Source: a virus. Taken from it: DNA of 34,606 bases. The stretch lies in IMG/VR virus record IMGVR_UViG_3300030390_000844, positions 1 through 34,606 of that record. The stretch is one strand, 5' to 3'. The position numbers were made by a program, and so were the translations under genes. Shown here piece by piece: positions 14,378 through 26,600 of the stretch (its first letter is position 1; each line of letters begins with the position of its first letter). The notes under the pieces were generated by a model. The model ran no database searches, was not told where the DNA came from, and was given only the letters and a program-made list of their open reading frames with translations.

Positions 14378-17300
14378 ATGGGCATCAACACCCTTACACC
14401 TCGTTACCTTAATTTAGATAACGATAGTCGCATTGTCGCTCCACAGGAGATGATTGACGCTTTAAACATACGTGTTTCTGCTGACGCTAGCGGAGATCAG
14501 GGTGTTGTAAAGAATATCAAGGGTAGCTCTTCAGTTCCTTATGATACTACTCCATTCACAGGAGAGAATCAAGTAATAGGAACATATGAGCACGAAGGCA
14601 CTAACAGACTATTTGTTTTTGTTTGGAACTCTAACGGACACCACTCTATCTATCAGATGGTTCAAGGTGGCACTCAATTCACTCTGGCAGTAAGATCCCA
14701 GCATATAACATTGACTAACAGTCCGTTGCATATATCTGCTATGGTAGTTAGTGGAGATGTATTTTTGTACTTTACAGATGGCCAAAGCGAGCCACAGAAG
14801 GTAAACGTAGATTCAGGTATAGCAATCAACTCTTACCCAACTGATGGTGAGAGCAATGTAATGAAGCTGTCTCCGAAAGCTCCGTTGGTGAGATACCTCA
14901 ACGACACAACAAGAACAACCAATGATCTTCTAGGTAAGTCTTTTCAATTCGCACTACAATATGTGTTCAGAGATGGAGAGGTTTCAGCTATTGGAGAATA
15001 CTCATCTAATACAGTATCATACAACACACTTAACGATATATACAGTAACGCAGAATACGACCTAGGGTTTAACCAAATCAAGGTACAAATTGACGGCGTT
15101 GTTGGAATAGGTCTAGGCACTACAATTCCTAAGCTAAGATTACACTACAGAGATGTACAGGATAACACCATGTTCTACGTAGGTGAATATACTTACGCAG
15201 AGTTGTTTGCTGAGGTAGACTTCTTTAATGATGGTTCTTACTCAGTGGTTAGCGATGCTGAATACAACAAGCTACAAGATGCTGTGCCTACTGTTGCACA
15301 ATCTATGACTATATCGGCTAACAGACTGATGTTCGGTAACTACAAGGAAGGTTTTGACAAGGAGACTATTGACGCTACTTTAGCGCCTACTTACTCTAGC
15401 GAGGCTGTAGACTTCAGAATGGTTGAGACAGCGGACTCAGGTCAGATAACTAAGAACGTAGTATTAAATACTGATGAGATAGCTAGTAGCCTTGCAGGTG
15501 ACGATGTTAACTTCATACTAGATTACGCAACTGACGAGTATACCTATACTAAATCAGCAGCTGAGTCTATTACTATTAAGAACGTAGCAGAGACTACAAC
15601 CTTGTTCACCACAGTGGCGGGTAACGTAAAGTTTAAAGTACCTAGAACTAGGTTCCTAAAGGCTACTACAATAGCAGCCCCGACTAGTCAGGCCGATTAC
15701 AATACTAAATTAGCAGCAGCCCTAGATGGTCTTGTTGTAACTAATAATATAACGAACACAGCGATAGTCAATCAGTTTTGGGCGGTCTATCCTAACTACA
15801 ATATTAACTGGAACGGTACAGTATCTCAGAAGATAGATGCAGCCGTAGTTGGTAACACAGTGGTTCTTACACAGAAGGTTATTAGCTTTAGCTTATTCAC
15901 TACGACTATCCAGAAGGATTCAGGTTCGGGTATGGTTGATCTTAACGGATCAGCAAGAGTAAGCGATAGTGCTTTCTCAGGTGTTGCAGGCACTGTGTCA
16001 GGTTTCCATATACATAGAGGAGCTAGTACAGCTTTCTTACAACAAGCTATAAGAACGTTTAAGACTGGTGAGACACACTCGATAGGGTTAGTGTTAGAAG
16101 ATCGCTTAGGACGTACGTCAGGAGTTTATGAGCTAGGTTCTGTAGCTGTAGCACCACTGGGTGATAGAGTAATAGGGGAGAGAGGCGTTGCAGCAATAAC
16201 AGTAACACCTACTACTACCATAGCTAACTCAGCATTTACTAACTACTTCTACGTATACAGTGGTGGTAATACTAAGTCTGACTTTATTCAGTACGGAGTT
16301 GCAGAAGCGCTTAAAGCAGATGCAGCAGCAACTGACCTAGACATTCTTAACTCAAATAACATATATGTATCCCTAAGAGGTTTACAGGGTCAGAAACAAT
16401 CTTACTCTGAGACTAAGGACTTTAAGTATGAGTTCTCTGAAGGTGATAAGATGAGAGTTATCTCTTACCTAGATGCTAATGGCGTAAGACAATATCCTAG
16501 TAATATAACATGGGATGTCAACAGCATAGCAACTATAGATACTGCAGCTCAACTAGATGGAGGGAATGCTAGTATTGAAACAGGTGAGTTTTTAGTCCTA
16601 GACAATAACGAAGATCTAGATGGATTCGGGCTTAGCGACATAGGCGCTTCCTCTAACTTGTGGGAAAACGATGTTATCTTTGAGATATACTCTAGAAAAA
16701 AAGTACAGACTACAAAGATATACAGAGCAATGTCTCCTAAGTATGCTATCGCTGAGATAAACAATGCTAAGGTTTTAACTGATGGTAATGCTTGGTATAA
16801 GCAACGTCAGATAAACTTCTCTAGCGCAAGCAATACTGCAGGTCTATCACCTAAAGTTCACTACGTTGAGTCTAAGCAGTTTAGCGATACAGACTCTACT
16901 ACTAATGCAGAGCTTGGTGGGAAGCCTTATGCTGTTATTAACAGTGAGAAAGAGCAACATAGAATATCTTCTGTAACATACTCTGACCCTCAGTTAGCTG
17001 ATTCTTCTCAGAATAACTTATCGTCTTTCAATAACTCTCTAGCCAACTTCAATGACTACGAGATGAACTACGGTGGTATCTTTGGAATGGTTGACAGTGG
17101 TGATGCAATAACTTTACTTCAGTCTGACAAGGTGTCTAGAATACCAGTTAGCCGTCAAATACTTTCTACAGGATCAGGGTCTACCATGATTACCCAGTCT
17201 ACTGACATCCTAGGTTTGCAACAACATTACCCTATCAACACAGGTATCAATGAAGATCGTACAGCTTTCTTAAAGGCAGACGGTGTTGTTTATATCGTTG

Positions 17301-18247
17301 ATGTTACCAGAGCTAAGCTCGTAGGGTTCTCAGGATCAGGGCTTAAGGTTCTTTCTGACAACGGTATATCTTCTTACATCGAGACTACTTGTTCTTCAAT
17401 GTTGGCTGATGCTGATGGTTATTTCGTTTCTATTGGTCAAGATAGATTGAATAATGAAATCATATTCTCTTTACAGAATAAACCGTTTACTTTTACTAAA
17501 TCAATAATACTCTCAATAGGACTAGATAAATTTACTTCTTTTGTTAGTTATACTAGTAACTATTACGCTACGCTAGGGATGAGAACTTTCGGGTTCAGAG
17601 CAGCAGATGGTGCTGAAGATGTGCCAACAGGACAAGAGCTAGGTGTTAATGCTGTACATAGTAACTTCTATGGAACTCAGTATGATGCTACAATTACTTC
17701 TGTATTTAACTCTAACCCTACTTCAAGAAAGGTATTCAACAGCATAGGCGTAGACGCTACTGCAAACCCTTCTGCTACACTCTCAACTATAGACCAAGAG
17801 GTTTCTATGACTGAGGGATCGTTTAGCGCTAAGGAAGGTGTTTTCTACAGCAATGTACCAAGAGAAGAAGGAACGTCTCAGTTCATCATGCTAGGTGAAG
17901 TATTACTTGAGTCTGACCCTAACATCAGTTTCGCACACAAGGTTAACAGACTACCGTTTAGATTAGGTGGTGATGTATACAAACTAAGTGGTGGAGTCAT
18001 GGTGGCAATGGCTGGAGTAACAGCTTTATCACTAGTTGATGCTAGAACTATCAACATGAATGGTAACGCAGGATCTGTAGTTGCAGGAGATATTCTAGGA
18101 GTTAAAGGAGCATCTGTAGACGGAGATCCTATGAGAGGTGCTTATGGCGAAATCAAGATAACATTCAACGACACCACAGCTCTTGAGTTGTTTAGTCTAA
18201 GTGCTCACACTTCAGAGAGTGGGTTACACAACAATAGTCAACAATAA
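14378..18247 (+). CDS. Large tail hub / nozzle (muzzle-like) protein
   Basis: A 1289-residue, mainly beta protein. The N terminus (PRYLNLDNDSRIVAPQEMID, then ALNIRV and GVVKNIKGS) matches the opening pattern of tail-hub proteins of Bacteroidota podoviruses, where a D-x-x-x-x-x-P-x-x-x-x-D-A-x-N-I segment precedes repeated beta domains. P22 gp10 and T7 gp12 fill the same place in their tails. Several strand-rich blocks with Tyr/Phe follow, and there is no enzymatic signature. It has no promoter of its own and is read from the ring-protein unit. The assignment uses length, position and N-terminal pattern. Confidence 0.78.
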   Translation: MGINTLTPRYLNLDNDSRIVAPQEMIDALNIRVSADASGDQGVVKNIKGSSSVPYDTTPFTGENQVIGTYEHEGTNRLFVFVWNSNGHHSIYQMVQGGTQFTLAVRSQHITLTNSPLHISAMVVSGDVFLYFTDGQSEPQKVNVDSGIAINSYPTDGESNVMKLSPKAPLVRYLNDTTRTTNDLLGKSFQFALQYVFRDGEVSAIGEYSSNTVSYNTLNDIYSNAEYDLGFNQIKVQIDGVVGIGLGTTIPKLRLHYRDVQDNTMFYVGEYTYAELFAEVDFFNDGSYSVVSDAEYNKLQDAVPTVAQSMTISANRLMFGNYKEGFDKETIDATLAPTYSSEAVDFRMVETADSGQITKNVVLNTDEIASSLAGDDVNFILDYATDEYTYTKSAAESITIKNVAETTTLFTTVAGNVKFKVPRTRFLKATTIAAPTSQADYNTKLAAALDGLVVTNNITNTAIVNQFWAVYPNYNINWNGTVSQKIDAAVVGNTVVLTQKVISFSLFTTTIQKDSGSGMVDLNGSARVSDSAFSGVAGTVSGFHIHRGASTAFLQQAIRTFKTGETHSIGLVLEDRLGRTSGVYELGSVAVAPLGDRVIGERGVAAITVTPTTTIANSAFTNYFYVYSGGNTKSDFIQYGVAEALKADAAATDLDILNSNNIYVSLRGLQGQKQSYSETKDFKYEFSEGDKMRVISYLDANGVRQYPSNITWDVNSIATIDTAAQLDGGNASIETGEFLVLDNNEDLDGFGLSDIGASSNLWENDVIFEIYSRKKVQTTKIYRAMSPKYAIAEINNAKVLTDGNAWYKQRQINFSSASNTAGLSPKVHYVESKQFSDTDSTTNAELGGKPYAVINSEKEQHRISSVTYSDPQLADSSQNNLSSFNNSLANFNDYEMNYGGIFGMVDSGDAITLLQSDKVSRIPVSRQILSTGSGSTMITQSTDILGLQQHYPINTGINEDRTAFLKADGVVYIVDVTRAKLVGFSGSGLKVLSDNGISSYIETTCSSMLADADGYFVSIGQDRLNNEIIFSLQNKPFTFTKSIILSIGLDKFTSFVSYTSNYYATLGMRTFGFRAADGAEDVPTGQELGVNAVHSNFYGTQYDATITSVFNSNPTSRKVFNSIGVDATANPSATLSTIDQEVSMTEGSFSAKEGVFYSNVPREEGTSQFIMLGEVLLESDPNISFAHKVNRLPFRLGGDVYKLSGGVMVAMAGVTALSLVDARTINMNGNAGSVVAGDILGVKGASVDGDPMRGAYGEIKITFNDTTALELFSLSAHTSESGLHNNSQQ

Positions 18248-18251
18248 TTCG

Positions 18252-18259
18252 TATATTTG
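18252..18259 (+). promoter_or_regulatory. Promoter box TATATTTG of the ejection-protein operon
   Basis: CGTATATTTGCATAA starts 5 bases after the tail-hub stop codon. The next ATG is 8 bases downstream of the box, so the leader would be very short. No -33 TTG and no terminator hairpin precede it. Confidence 0.72.
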
Positions 18260-18267
18260 CATAAGCT

Positions 18268-19029
18268 ATGAATATCAAGAATAAACAAGGCAAGGTTAAG
18301 GAGTTCGCTATAGGTGGTCTAATTGGTGGTGGTGTACAAGCTGTCGCAGGTATTGGGCAAACTATCTATGGCATGCAGCAACTTAAGCAAGCTAACGCTA
18401 ACATGGATGAACTTCTAGCAGGAGCTCCTAAGTTAGGTTTACCTTCAGCATACAAAGAGTACGCTGCTAAGGCTCTAGATCAATCTGCACTTCGCATGCA
18501 AACGGAAGGAATCAATAGACGTTTAGCAACTTCTACAAACGCCCTTTCTAATGCAGGTGGACGTGCTTTACTAGGTGGTCTTCAGGGTCAGGTAGCTCAA
18601 GCTAACAATGCTCAAACTGTAGCGCAAAACGCTCAGCAGGCAAGAGAAATGCAAGGACTTCAAGTACTAGGAGCTGCACAAACGCAGAACCAAGGAATGA
18701 AAGAGAACAGATTCCGTATGCAGTATGGAGCAGCTGACGCAGCTAAGAACGCAGCCATTGCTAACATAGGTGGTGGTTTAAGTTCTACAGCAGGTGGAGC
18801 TATGCAAGCTGGTCTTGAATATGAAAAAGGTATGTTCGGTAAGAACGGACTAAAGCTCAAAGGTGAGTTCTCGCATGAGAGTAACCCTATAACAATGACG
18901 AACAAACAAGGAGAGGTAGTAGGTGAGGCCACAGGGTCAGAATACATCATCAACCCTAAACAAGCAGCAGCAATTTCTAAGGAGTCTAAGTACTTCAAGA
19001 ATCTGTTAAAGCAAAAACGATTTAAGTAA
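18268..19029 (+). CDS. Internal virion (ejection) protein, small member
   Basis: A 253-residue protein. Residues ~12-32 (FAIGGLIGGGVQAVAGIGQT) form a Gly-rich hydrophobic helix. Then come long Ala/Gln-rich helices (LLGGLQGQVAQANNAQTVAQ). The C-terminal segment contains GEVVGEATGSEYIINPKQAA, a motif also seen near the ends of tape-measure and ejection proteins of Bacteroidota phages. Size, Gly-rich membrane-active helix and position as first of three match T7 gp14-type ejection proteins that form the channel through the envelope. The stop overlaps the next start (TAATG). Confidence 0.8.
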   Translation: MNIKNKQGKVKEFAIGGLIGGGVQAVAGIGQTIYGMQQLKQANANMDELLAGAPKLGLPSAYKEYAAKALDQSALRMQTEGINRRLATSTNALSNAGGRALLGGLQGQVAQANNAQTVAQNAQQAREMQGLQVLGAAQTQNQGMKENRFRMQYGAADAAKNAAIANIGGGLSSTAGGAMQAGLEYEKGMFGKNGLKLKGEFSHESNPITMTNKQGEVVGEATGSEYIINPKQAAAISKESKYFKNLLKQKRFK

Positions 19030-20534
19030 TGGCTAACGGTACAGCAGGTTTAGGACAGGGATCACAGGTATTCGACTTTAGTAATCTAGGTCAACAAGGT
19101 TTGGCGTATGATGCTCGTAATCTAGCTAAGAAGGAAGTTTTCCAGAAGGATAACGCATCTCTATATGCTGGAATAGATAACAGTGGTATCCGTGATGTTG
19201 ATTCTGCATTTATAAACACTGAGATAGAGGCCGCTATGGAAGCCGCTGCAACCGCTCAGAAGTCTATGAACCCTGCTGATGCTCAGAAAGCTAAGCTAAT
19301 GATGCAGACCGCATCTAAGCATGCCGCTACATCTGTCGCTGCACAACAAGCGGAATACAAAACACAAGAAGTACTAAGACAAACACCTGAGTATGCTCGT
19401 AACATGGAGTTGTACAACAGTGATTTGAACACACATAGAACCCAAACTGCAATGAACGCTGGTAACGGTGGTGAAGTAGGTCAGGGTATCATATATCAAT
19501 CTCCTGTTATATATGACTCAGAGAAGTCAGTAGCAGAATTTGCATCAGTTGATTCTGAAAAAGTATTACGTGCGTCTCTAGAGAAGATGGGTAGCTCAGT
19601 AACTAATGCTGACGGTACTAGTAAGTCTTACTCTATTGCTGAGGTTGATCCTGAGATTAAGAGTGAGGTTATAAACAGCATGTATATGTCTCAGATGGAA
19701 TCTAACAAAGAGTTTAGACTATCTGTAGAAGCACAGTACATGGCTAAGATATTCGGTAAAGAAGATTTACTAGACCGTGATGTAGCTCAGTTCAATCAGT
19801 TACGTCAATACGGTGAAGAAATAAGAGGTCAGTTTACAACAGCTGATCAAATAGCTGAAGACCCACAGTTTGCTAACAATCCATTCAAGAGAGATAGAGC
19901 ACTGAAGGCATTCAACATGGAGAACGATTTAGCAGAGTATGGCCGTCAGGTTTATACTGAGGCAGTTGACCCACGTGCTATGAAAGGTAAGTCTGTTCAG
20001 TCTGCTAAGTCTGATGCAGCGAAAGCTACTGGTGGTGATGGTTTATCTTCTGATGATCTAGCTACATCTAACGGTATAAACATCAATGACGTTTTAGGTA
20101 ACGTTAAGATATCAGGTTCATTCCCTAACAGACAGGGCCAGAAACTAGGATACTCATCTGCTCCAAAGCTAAAGTCTTTTGGTAGTGGTTCAGGTACAGA
20201 GCGCATCGCATTCGGTGGTGTAGTAGCTCAAAGAGTTGGTAAAGAGGTTCAGTACTTCGCAGTAGAATATAAGCCGTCTGAGGACATCATGGCTCGTATC
20301 GCTGACATGGAGGCTGCAGGTTCTAGTGAGGAAGCTATCAGTGCTCTACTACAGAAGACAGATGCTACTTTAGTCAACTTACCAAGTGGTGGTGGTTATT
20401 CTCGTGCTACTCAAGGAGACTTGAAGACCATGAAAAGAGAGGCTCTTAAGCAAGCAGGTTTTGTTAATCTAGATCAAGATGCTCCGCAAGAAGAAGCTCC
20501 TGTAACGGAAGGCATTGGCGGTAAATATAACTAG
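19029..20534 (+). CDS. Internal virion (ejection) protein, middle member
   Basis: A 501-residue, Ala/Gln-rich, mostly helical protein (ALEAAA-type runs such as IEAAMEAAATAQKSMNPADA). A Gly/Ser-rich beta part lies around residues 345-430 (GSFPNRQGQKLGYSSAPKLK) and the tail is acidic. No transmembrane helix and no enzyme motif are seen. It sits between the small and the giant ejection proteins, the place T7 gp15 and P22 gp20 hold, and is coupled to the former by TAATG. The assignment is by order and composition. Confidence 0.72.
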   Translation: MANGTAGLGQGSQVFDFSNLGQQGLAYDARNLAKKEVFQKDNASLYAGIDNSGIRDVDSAFINTEIEAAMEAAATAQKSMNPADAQKAKLMMQTASKHAATSVAAQQAEYKTQEVLRQTPEYARNMELYNSDLNTHRTQTAMNAGNGGEVGQGIIYQSPVIYDSEKSVAEFASVDSEKVLRASLEKMGSSVTNADGTSKSYSIAEVDPEIKSEVINSMYMSQMESNKEFRLSVEAQYMAKIFGKEDLLDRDVAQFNQLRQYGEEIRGQFTTADQIAEDPQFANNPFKRDRALKAFNMENDLAEYGRQVYTEAVDPRAMKGKSVQSAKSDAAKATGGDGLSSDDLATSNGININDVLGNVKISGSFPNRQGQKLGYSSAPKLKSFGSGSGTERIAFGGVVAQRVGKEVQYFAVEYKPSEDIMARIADMEAAGSSEEAISALLQKTDATLVNLPSGGGYSRATQGDLKTMKREALKQAGFVNLDQDAPQEEAPVTEGIGGKYN

Positions 20535-20543
20535 GATTACAGC

Positions 20544-20574
20544 TTGAAATTCTCATAGTTTTTTTGTATATTTG
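20544..20574 (+). promoter_or_regulatory. Promoter TTG-N20-TATATTTG upstream of the giant ejection gene
   Basis: The -7 box TATATTTG is at 20567-20574 after a seven-T run, with a TTG at 20544-20546, exactly 20 bases upstream. No convincing hairpin precedes the T run. Downstream starts are GTG 20591 and ATG 20603. Confidence 0.75.
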
Positions 20575-20602
20575 TACTATCACATAAACAGTGGTAGACA
20601 TT

Positions 20603-23600
20603 ATGAACGATCAGGCCCTAAAGGACTCATACCAACAATTCACAGACACAGGTTACTCAGGTAGCTTGGAAGACTTTAAGACTCTTATCTCCTCTAACGA
20701 GGACGCTCGTAATGATGCACACAAACTTTTCACCTCGACAGGGTACGATGGTTCTATAGAGGACTTCGGAACGCTAGTCGGAATCAACTCTCCTAAAAAA
20801 AAAGATTCTACGGATTTGTCTTCGGACGATTCAGCTTGGGACTCTCTATCAATTGATACTGAGCCTGTTGGGTTCGCTCAAGGTTCAGGTGAGATCAATG
20901 AAGGTACGGTAGATGCACAGCGTAATCAAGCAGCTGAAGGAGATATCACAGTAAACAAAGGTCGTAAGACACAGGCTTTAGGTCAGGCTCTAGGCGAGAT
21001 GGCTAAAGAAGAAGAAGATGCAGTAGGTCGTTGGGCTAGATACCAAGATGGCTTAGATGTTGACGCTCCTAGTACTCAATCCACAACCAACCTTTCACCA
21101 TTCGCTGCTACATTAGCTCGTACAGATGAGAATGCTACTGAGAAGGAAATCAAAGACGCTAATACCGTTGATGAGGTTCGTGCTGCAGTTCGTAAGAGTA
21201 ACGCTGAAAAGGTAAACGTTGCTTACGATGATGCTATGTCTGACAACGACAAGGCTACTAATACAGATTCAGAATTTACAGAAGACGGTAAGAAAACCAA
21301 AGGTGGTCTTATTGAAACTGATGAAGAAGGTAATACTATATTCAACGAAAAGAACTTAGGTTTGACTCTAATGGATATGGATGCTGTTGCAACCAAAGAA
21401 GCTGCTAGTGTAGCTCGTGAGGCAGCAAGAGTAGAAGGTAGTAGTGTATTGGGCTTAGTTGCTCATGACATGGCTACAGGTATCATGGACATCACTAACT
21501 CGGTACAAGGTGTGTACGATAGAGAGGGAGCTCAAGATGACATGTACGAAAACACATTCAGAACACAAGCATCTTACAAAGAGTACGGATTAACAGAAGA
21601 GGAAATAGGTAAGGGTGTTTCAGAAAACTTAGCAGAGGGTAATATCTCAGCAGCATCTAAGGTGTTCGCTGTTCAGGCTGCACAGACAGTACCTCAGTTA
21701 TTATCACAAGTTGCTATTGCATATGCTACAGGTGGTCTAGGAGCTAGCGCTTCTGCATCTATGTGGGCATCTTCAGGGTTCATGGGAGCTACTACATTCG
21801 GACGTACTTGGGCTGATACCTATGGACAGATGGATAACAGCAAAGCATTCATGTTAGCTCTAGGAGACGCAGCAGCAGAGACTTTATCAGAGAGATTGTT
21901 TACCAGTGATGTTAAAGCACTTAGTGGTGTTGGAGCTGTTGCAGGTAAGACTCGTAATGAGATCAAGGACATGTTGTTTGCTAAAGGTCTTCTATCTAAG
22001 GAGTTCGGTAACTTCGGAATCACTGCAGTCAAAGGTGCTGTAATGGGTGGTGCTGAGGAAGGTCTAGAAGAGATCATCGCTACAGTAGGTTCAGGTATTG
22101 TTCATGCAGCTGTCAATGACGAAGAGATAAACCTTTATGAGGTTATGGATTCAGCTATCATTGGTTTCGGTATGGGTATGGGGTCTAACGTTGCAGGAGC
22201 TGCCTTCAAAGGTAAAGGTCTATTAACTGCAGGTGTTTCTGCTTTGGGTTACGGTGGTCTTCGTTCTGAGTTGGTTAAGATCAAGTCAAACAAAACTAAG
22301 CTAGCTAAAGAGTTAACAGAGACTTCTGATGCTGCTAGAAAAGAAGTGCTTATCGGGAAGATTAAAGCTCTTGAAGGATTAGAGATGCAAATTGCTAAAG
22401 ATACAGAAGCTGCTTATGATAGTTATTCTGATAGTGATGCTAAGACTACAATAGAAGCTAATCAAAAGTTAAGTAATATATTATATAAATTAAGAAACAA
22501 TACAAATAATTTAACTAAGGAAGAAAAGATATCTCTAACAAAGCAGGCGCAAGAGCAGTTTGGGATAATTAACAGCGTTGAGGCAAAGTATGAAGGTGAG
22601 GTTGCTGCAATTAAAACACAACAAGCAGAGAATACAGAGTTCTTAAACGGAATGGAAAGTAGTGTTGAGGTATCTGAAACAACAGAACTTCCTAACACAC
22701 CATTGATGAGAGGTATCAAGAACGTTGCTAAAGCATTAGCTAACAAGGGTACTAAGGTATTTATTCACAGAAATCTAGACGATGCTGCTGAGGTTTCAGG
22801 AGCTGATAAGCTAGATCTTGCAGGGTCTAATGGATTCTACAAAGCAGAAGATGGTACTATTCACATTATGGCTAGTTTGGCACAGAATAATACAGCTTAC
22901 CATGAGGGATTCCACGATATACTACGTGATGTTTCTCCTGATTATGCTAAGAGATTTGTTGATGCTGCACTAAGAGGAATGGATTCAGATACAGCTGCTA
23001 AGTATAAAGCTATCTATGCTTCTAACATGAAGTCTGGTGGACAGAAACTAGCAGTAGAAGAAGTATTCGCTGAGATCCAAGCTGACATAGCTGTAGGAGC
23101 TATCAGTGAGACAGGAGCTGGGACATCAGTTGTTCGTGCTGCAATGGAGTCTGTTAAGAAGAGTTTAAACGCTCTAGGTATTCCTGTAAAGCCAACAGCT
23201 TCTTTCAAGGAGTTCGTTAACTTCGTAGGATCTGTAAACAAAGACTTCACAACAGGTACTACGGCAACGGCTTCTAAGGGTAAGTTTGGTAGCAACGAGA
23301 TTACTACAGAGAACTTCATGCAGATGAGTGCTAAGGCAGTTGATGCATTGAAGACAGCAACAGAGGCTCAGTTCACAGTAGCTAAAGGAAAGAAACTTAA
23401 TGGATCATTTATAAACTCTAACACTACCTTCACCAACTTGGCTGAGGTTGTAGAGACATTCAAGAAAGAAAACGGACGTGCTCCAAAGGTATTGTTCTGG
23501 ATGGGTGACCAATCGGCAAGAGGAGCTTATGCTACTTCTGATGGTACTAACATCGACTTAGAGGGTGGTATATCTTTCTCTCAAGATCCTGCTAACACTG

Positions 23601-26600
23601 ACAACGGTGTAGTATGGGCAACTAACAAGAACAACAACGAAGTACAAGGTCTAGTTAAAGATGCTGACATCGTAGCTATTGTATCGGGTAAGCCTGAAAC
23701 AGGACACAGATTCTACAAAGGAACTTCTGTTGTTATCGGTACTGAGTTGATGGAGGCGTTTAACAGAAACAAAGGTCAGTCTATCGAGTACCCACAACGT
23801 GGTGGTGCATTCAACTTTGAAATACCTACTGAGGGTTTCACTGATCCTTTACAGGCTATGCAGTTCTTCTACTCTACTCTATCAGAGAAGGGCTTAGACT
23901 TTGTTGCAGCACAGGAGTTTATCGAGAACTCAAAAGGATTCGCTACACAAGCTGAGTATTTAGCTCAGTCTAAGGGTGATCGTATGGGTGCTTTGAATTA
24001 CTTCTTAGAGCCTAGCATAACTGCTGATGCATTCTTCTCTAACTTGGGAATGAAGCCAATGGCAGACGTACAGACTGAAATGCGTGATGGTTACTTAGTA
24101 GAGAATGAGTTCACTACAGGAGACATCTATGCGTTCTACCAGTTCACTAGAGATGCTGACGGTAAAGTAGAAACTGCTGACGGTAATCACTCTACTTACT
24201 CAACAGATATAAAAGGTAAAGCATTAGGTATTGCTAACCGTAGAGATAACATCTATCAGGTTGCTGACTTAGGTGCATCTACTACTTCAGAAAATAAACT
24301 ATCAGGTTCTTCTAAATTAGAATTACTTAAGGAAGAAGGATACGTAACACAAGCTCAGATTGACGAGGTTAACAGCCTAGAACAAGCAGAGCAAGGTAAA
24401 GCTAAGAACGCATTAATCAGAAAAGCCTCTGTAGAGGTTAAGAAGGATGGTAACGAGCTGTTGACTAGTAGGTTAACTAACAAGGGTGGTTACATTTCAG
24501 CTGAGACTGCAGGTGATAAGTCACTTAAGAGAATTGTATCTGATGCAGGTACTGCTTATGATGGTCAGACTTTACTAGAATCATTAATTGCAGGTCAAAC
24601 TGCTGATGGCCGTCAAGAGGCATTGAACAAGGCTGCGGCTGAGTTGGTTGCTGAAGGTAAGGCTAAAGAAGTTGAGTTCAAGAAAGGTAAGAACAAGTTC
24701 ACAGAGAGCTCACTACCTGTAGGTCTAGTACTTGAGAGAGCTGCTAGAAACGAAGATGTATCTTTTGACTCTATGGCTACCTCTGTTAATGCAGAGACTA
24801 AGCGTAAAGCATCTATACTACACCAAGCTACTATCATCATTGAGATAGCAGAGAGAATATTATTAGGTGAAAAGAAAGCCGCTATAGTTGCTAGCTTGCG
24901 TGCTAAGGGCATGAGTTCTGCTGATGCTAACTTAGTATACGCTAAGTCTGCTCAGTACGCTAAAGGAGCTAAGAAAGGCTGGACTGAAGGAACTAGAGAG
25001 CGTAGTGCTCAACATGCTGCCAAGCGTAAAGCTGAGCGTAAGCAAGAGAGTGCCAAGGCTAAAGACTTCCGTAAGAAAGCTGCAGCAATACTTAACCAAG
25101 AGAAGAAAACAGGTGATGTTATACTACGTGAGATAGCTAACCTAATCAAAGAAGCAGGTGTCGAGATTAAAGCATCTCAGGTGAATACGTTAATCCGTAT
25201 CGCTAAGAAGGTTGCTAGAGTTAAAGGACGTTCTGTATTAGATACTGAAGCAAGATATGAGCTACTTAACTCTATCACAGACAAAGTAGTTAAGATTATA
25301 GATAAGCAAATTACTGCTAAGGAATTAGACGAGTACACTAACAGACTAAGAAAGGTAGAATCTGAGCAAAGAAAGCTAAGAGATAGGTTAACCAAACTTA
25401 AGAACAATAGTAGAAGTCCTCTAATTAGTTACGCAGATCAGATACTAGACATGACCAGCCTTAACGCTGCTATGTTATCTCCTGAGAGTTTAATACTCCT
25501 TGAGGCTAGTATAAAAGACTTACAAATTAGCACCAAGTCTGTATCAGTTACGGGTCAGAAGTTAGGAAAGCCTTACATATTTGTTGAGGGCCTAGGTAAC
25601 GTTGACGCAAGAAGAGCTAAGTTATACTTCAATGAGATTTACGAAAACCTTAAGGTTGAGGAAGTTGCATTACAGGAGAAGACACTTGTTGAGAAAGCAA
25701 CAGACTTAGCATTTGAGAATGATACTGACTGGGTAGCTGAGTATAATAACCTAATCAAGCAGATAAGCGAGAAGGATCTGAAAGGTGTTCAGAAGAAGTT
25801 GGCTGACATAGCTGAGGACTTGGGACTTGACCTTAACGATATCAATGACTTCGCTATCGCTGAGAAGATTTACTCTGAGGAGAAGACTGAGAAGTTGAAC
25901 TCACAGAAAGATGTTATAGTGAACGATGCAATCCTACCAACCTACATGAACTTCAGAAGACTGTTTGAGTCTAATGAGTCATTGGCTGCTATCTTTGGCG
26001 TACCTACTGATGTAGATGATGCTACTGCAGCTGAGATTGTTAAGGGACGTATGGAGAAGTTAACAGCACTAGAGCTTAAGAGATTAGAGTTCGGTATGTA
26101 TGACTTCGCTGTCAATGGCAAAGCATTAGGTATGTCTCAATTGGCTGCTATTATCACTGCCAAGAATGACAACAACCCTAAGCTAGCTAAGTTAGGTCTT
26201 AAGTCAAGAGAGAAAGAAGGAGCTGGTAAAGGAGTCTATAGTAGATTCGAGAACACTCCATCTTACTTCCGTAGATTATTCCTTGCATCTGAAGCTAAGA
26301 TAGCTCAGTTCATGGACATCGTTGGATTCTCTGAGTTACGTTCTGCCGTAGCACTTGCCGATAGCATTGCTAACACGATGGAAGAGGTTCTTATCGAGAG
26401 AGCTAAAGAGCTTGGTGTAGCATCATTATCTAGTCAGGTTAAGATACAAATACTAAGTGTTTTATCTCAGGTTCCTTCAGGTAAAAATAATACTCAGCAT
26501 CTTGCACAGGTTGTTGCTAGTTTAGAGTTAGCTTACTTGAGTGACAAGAGATTTGATGAGGACATGAAAGCTGAGGTACGTGCCGCATTAGACGAGGTAT

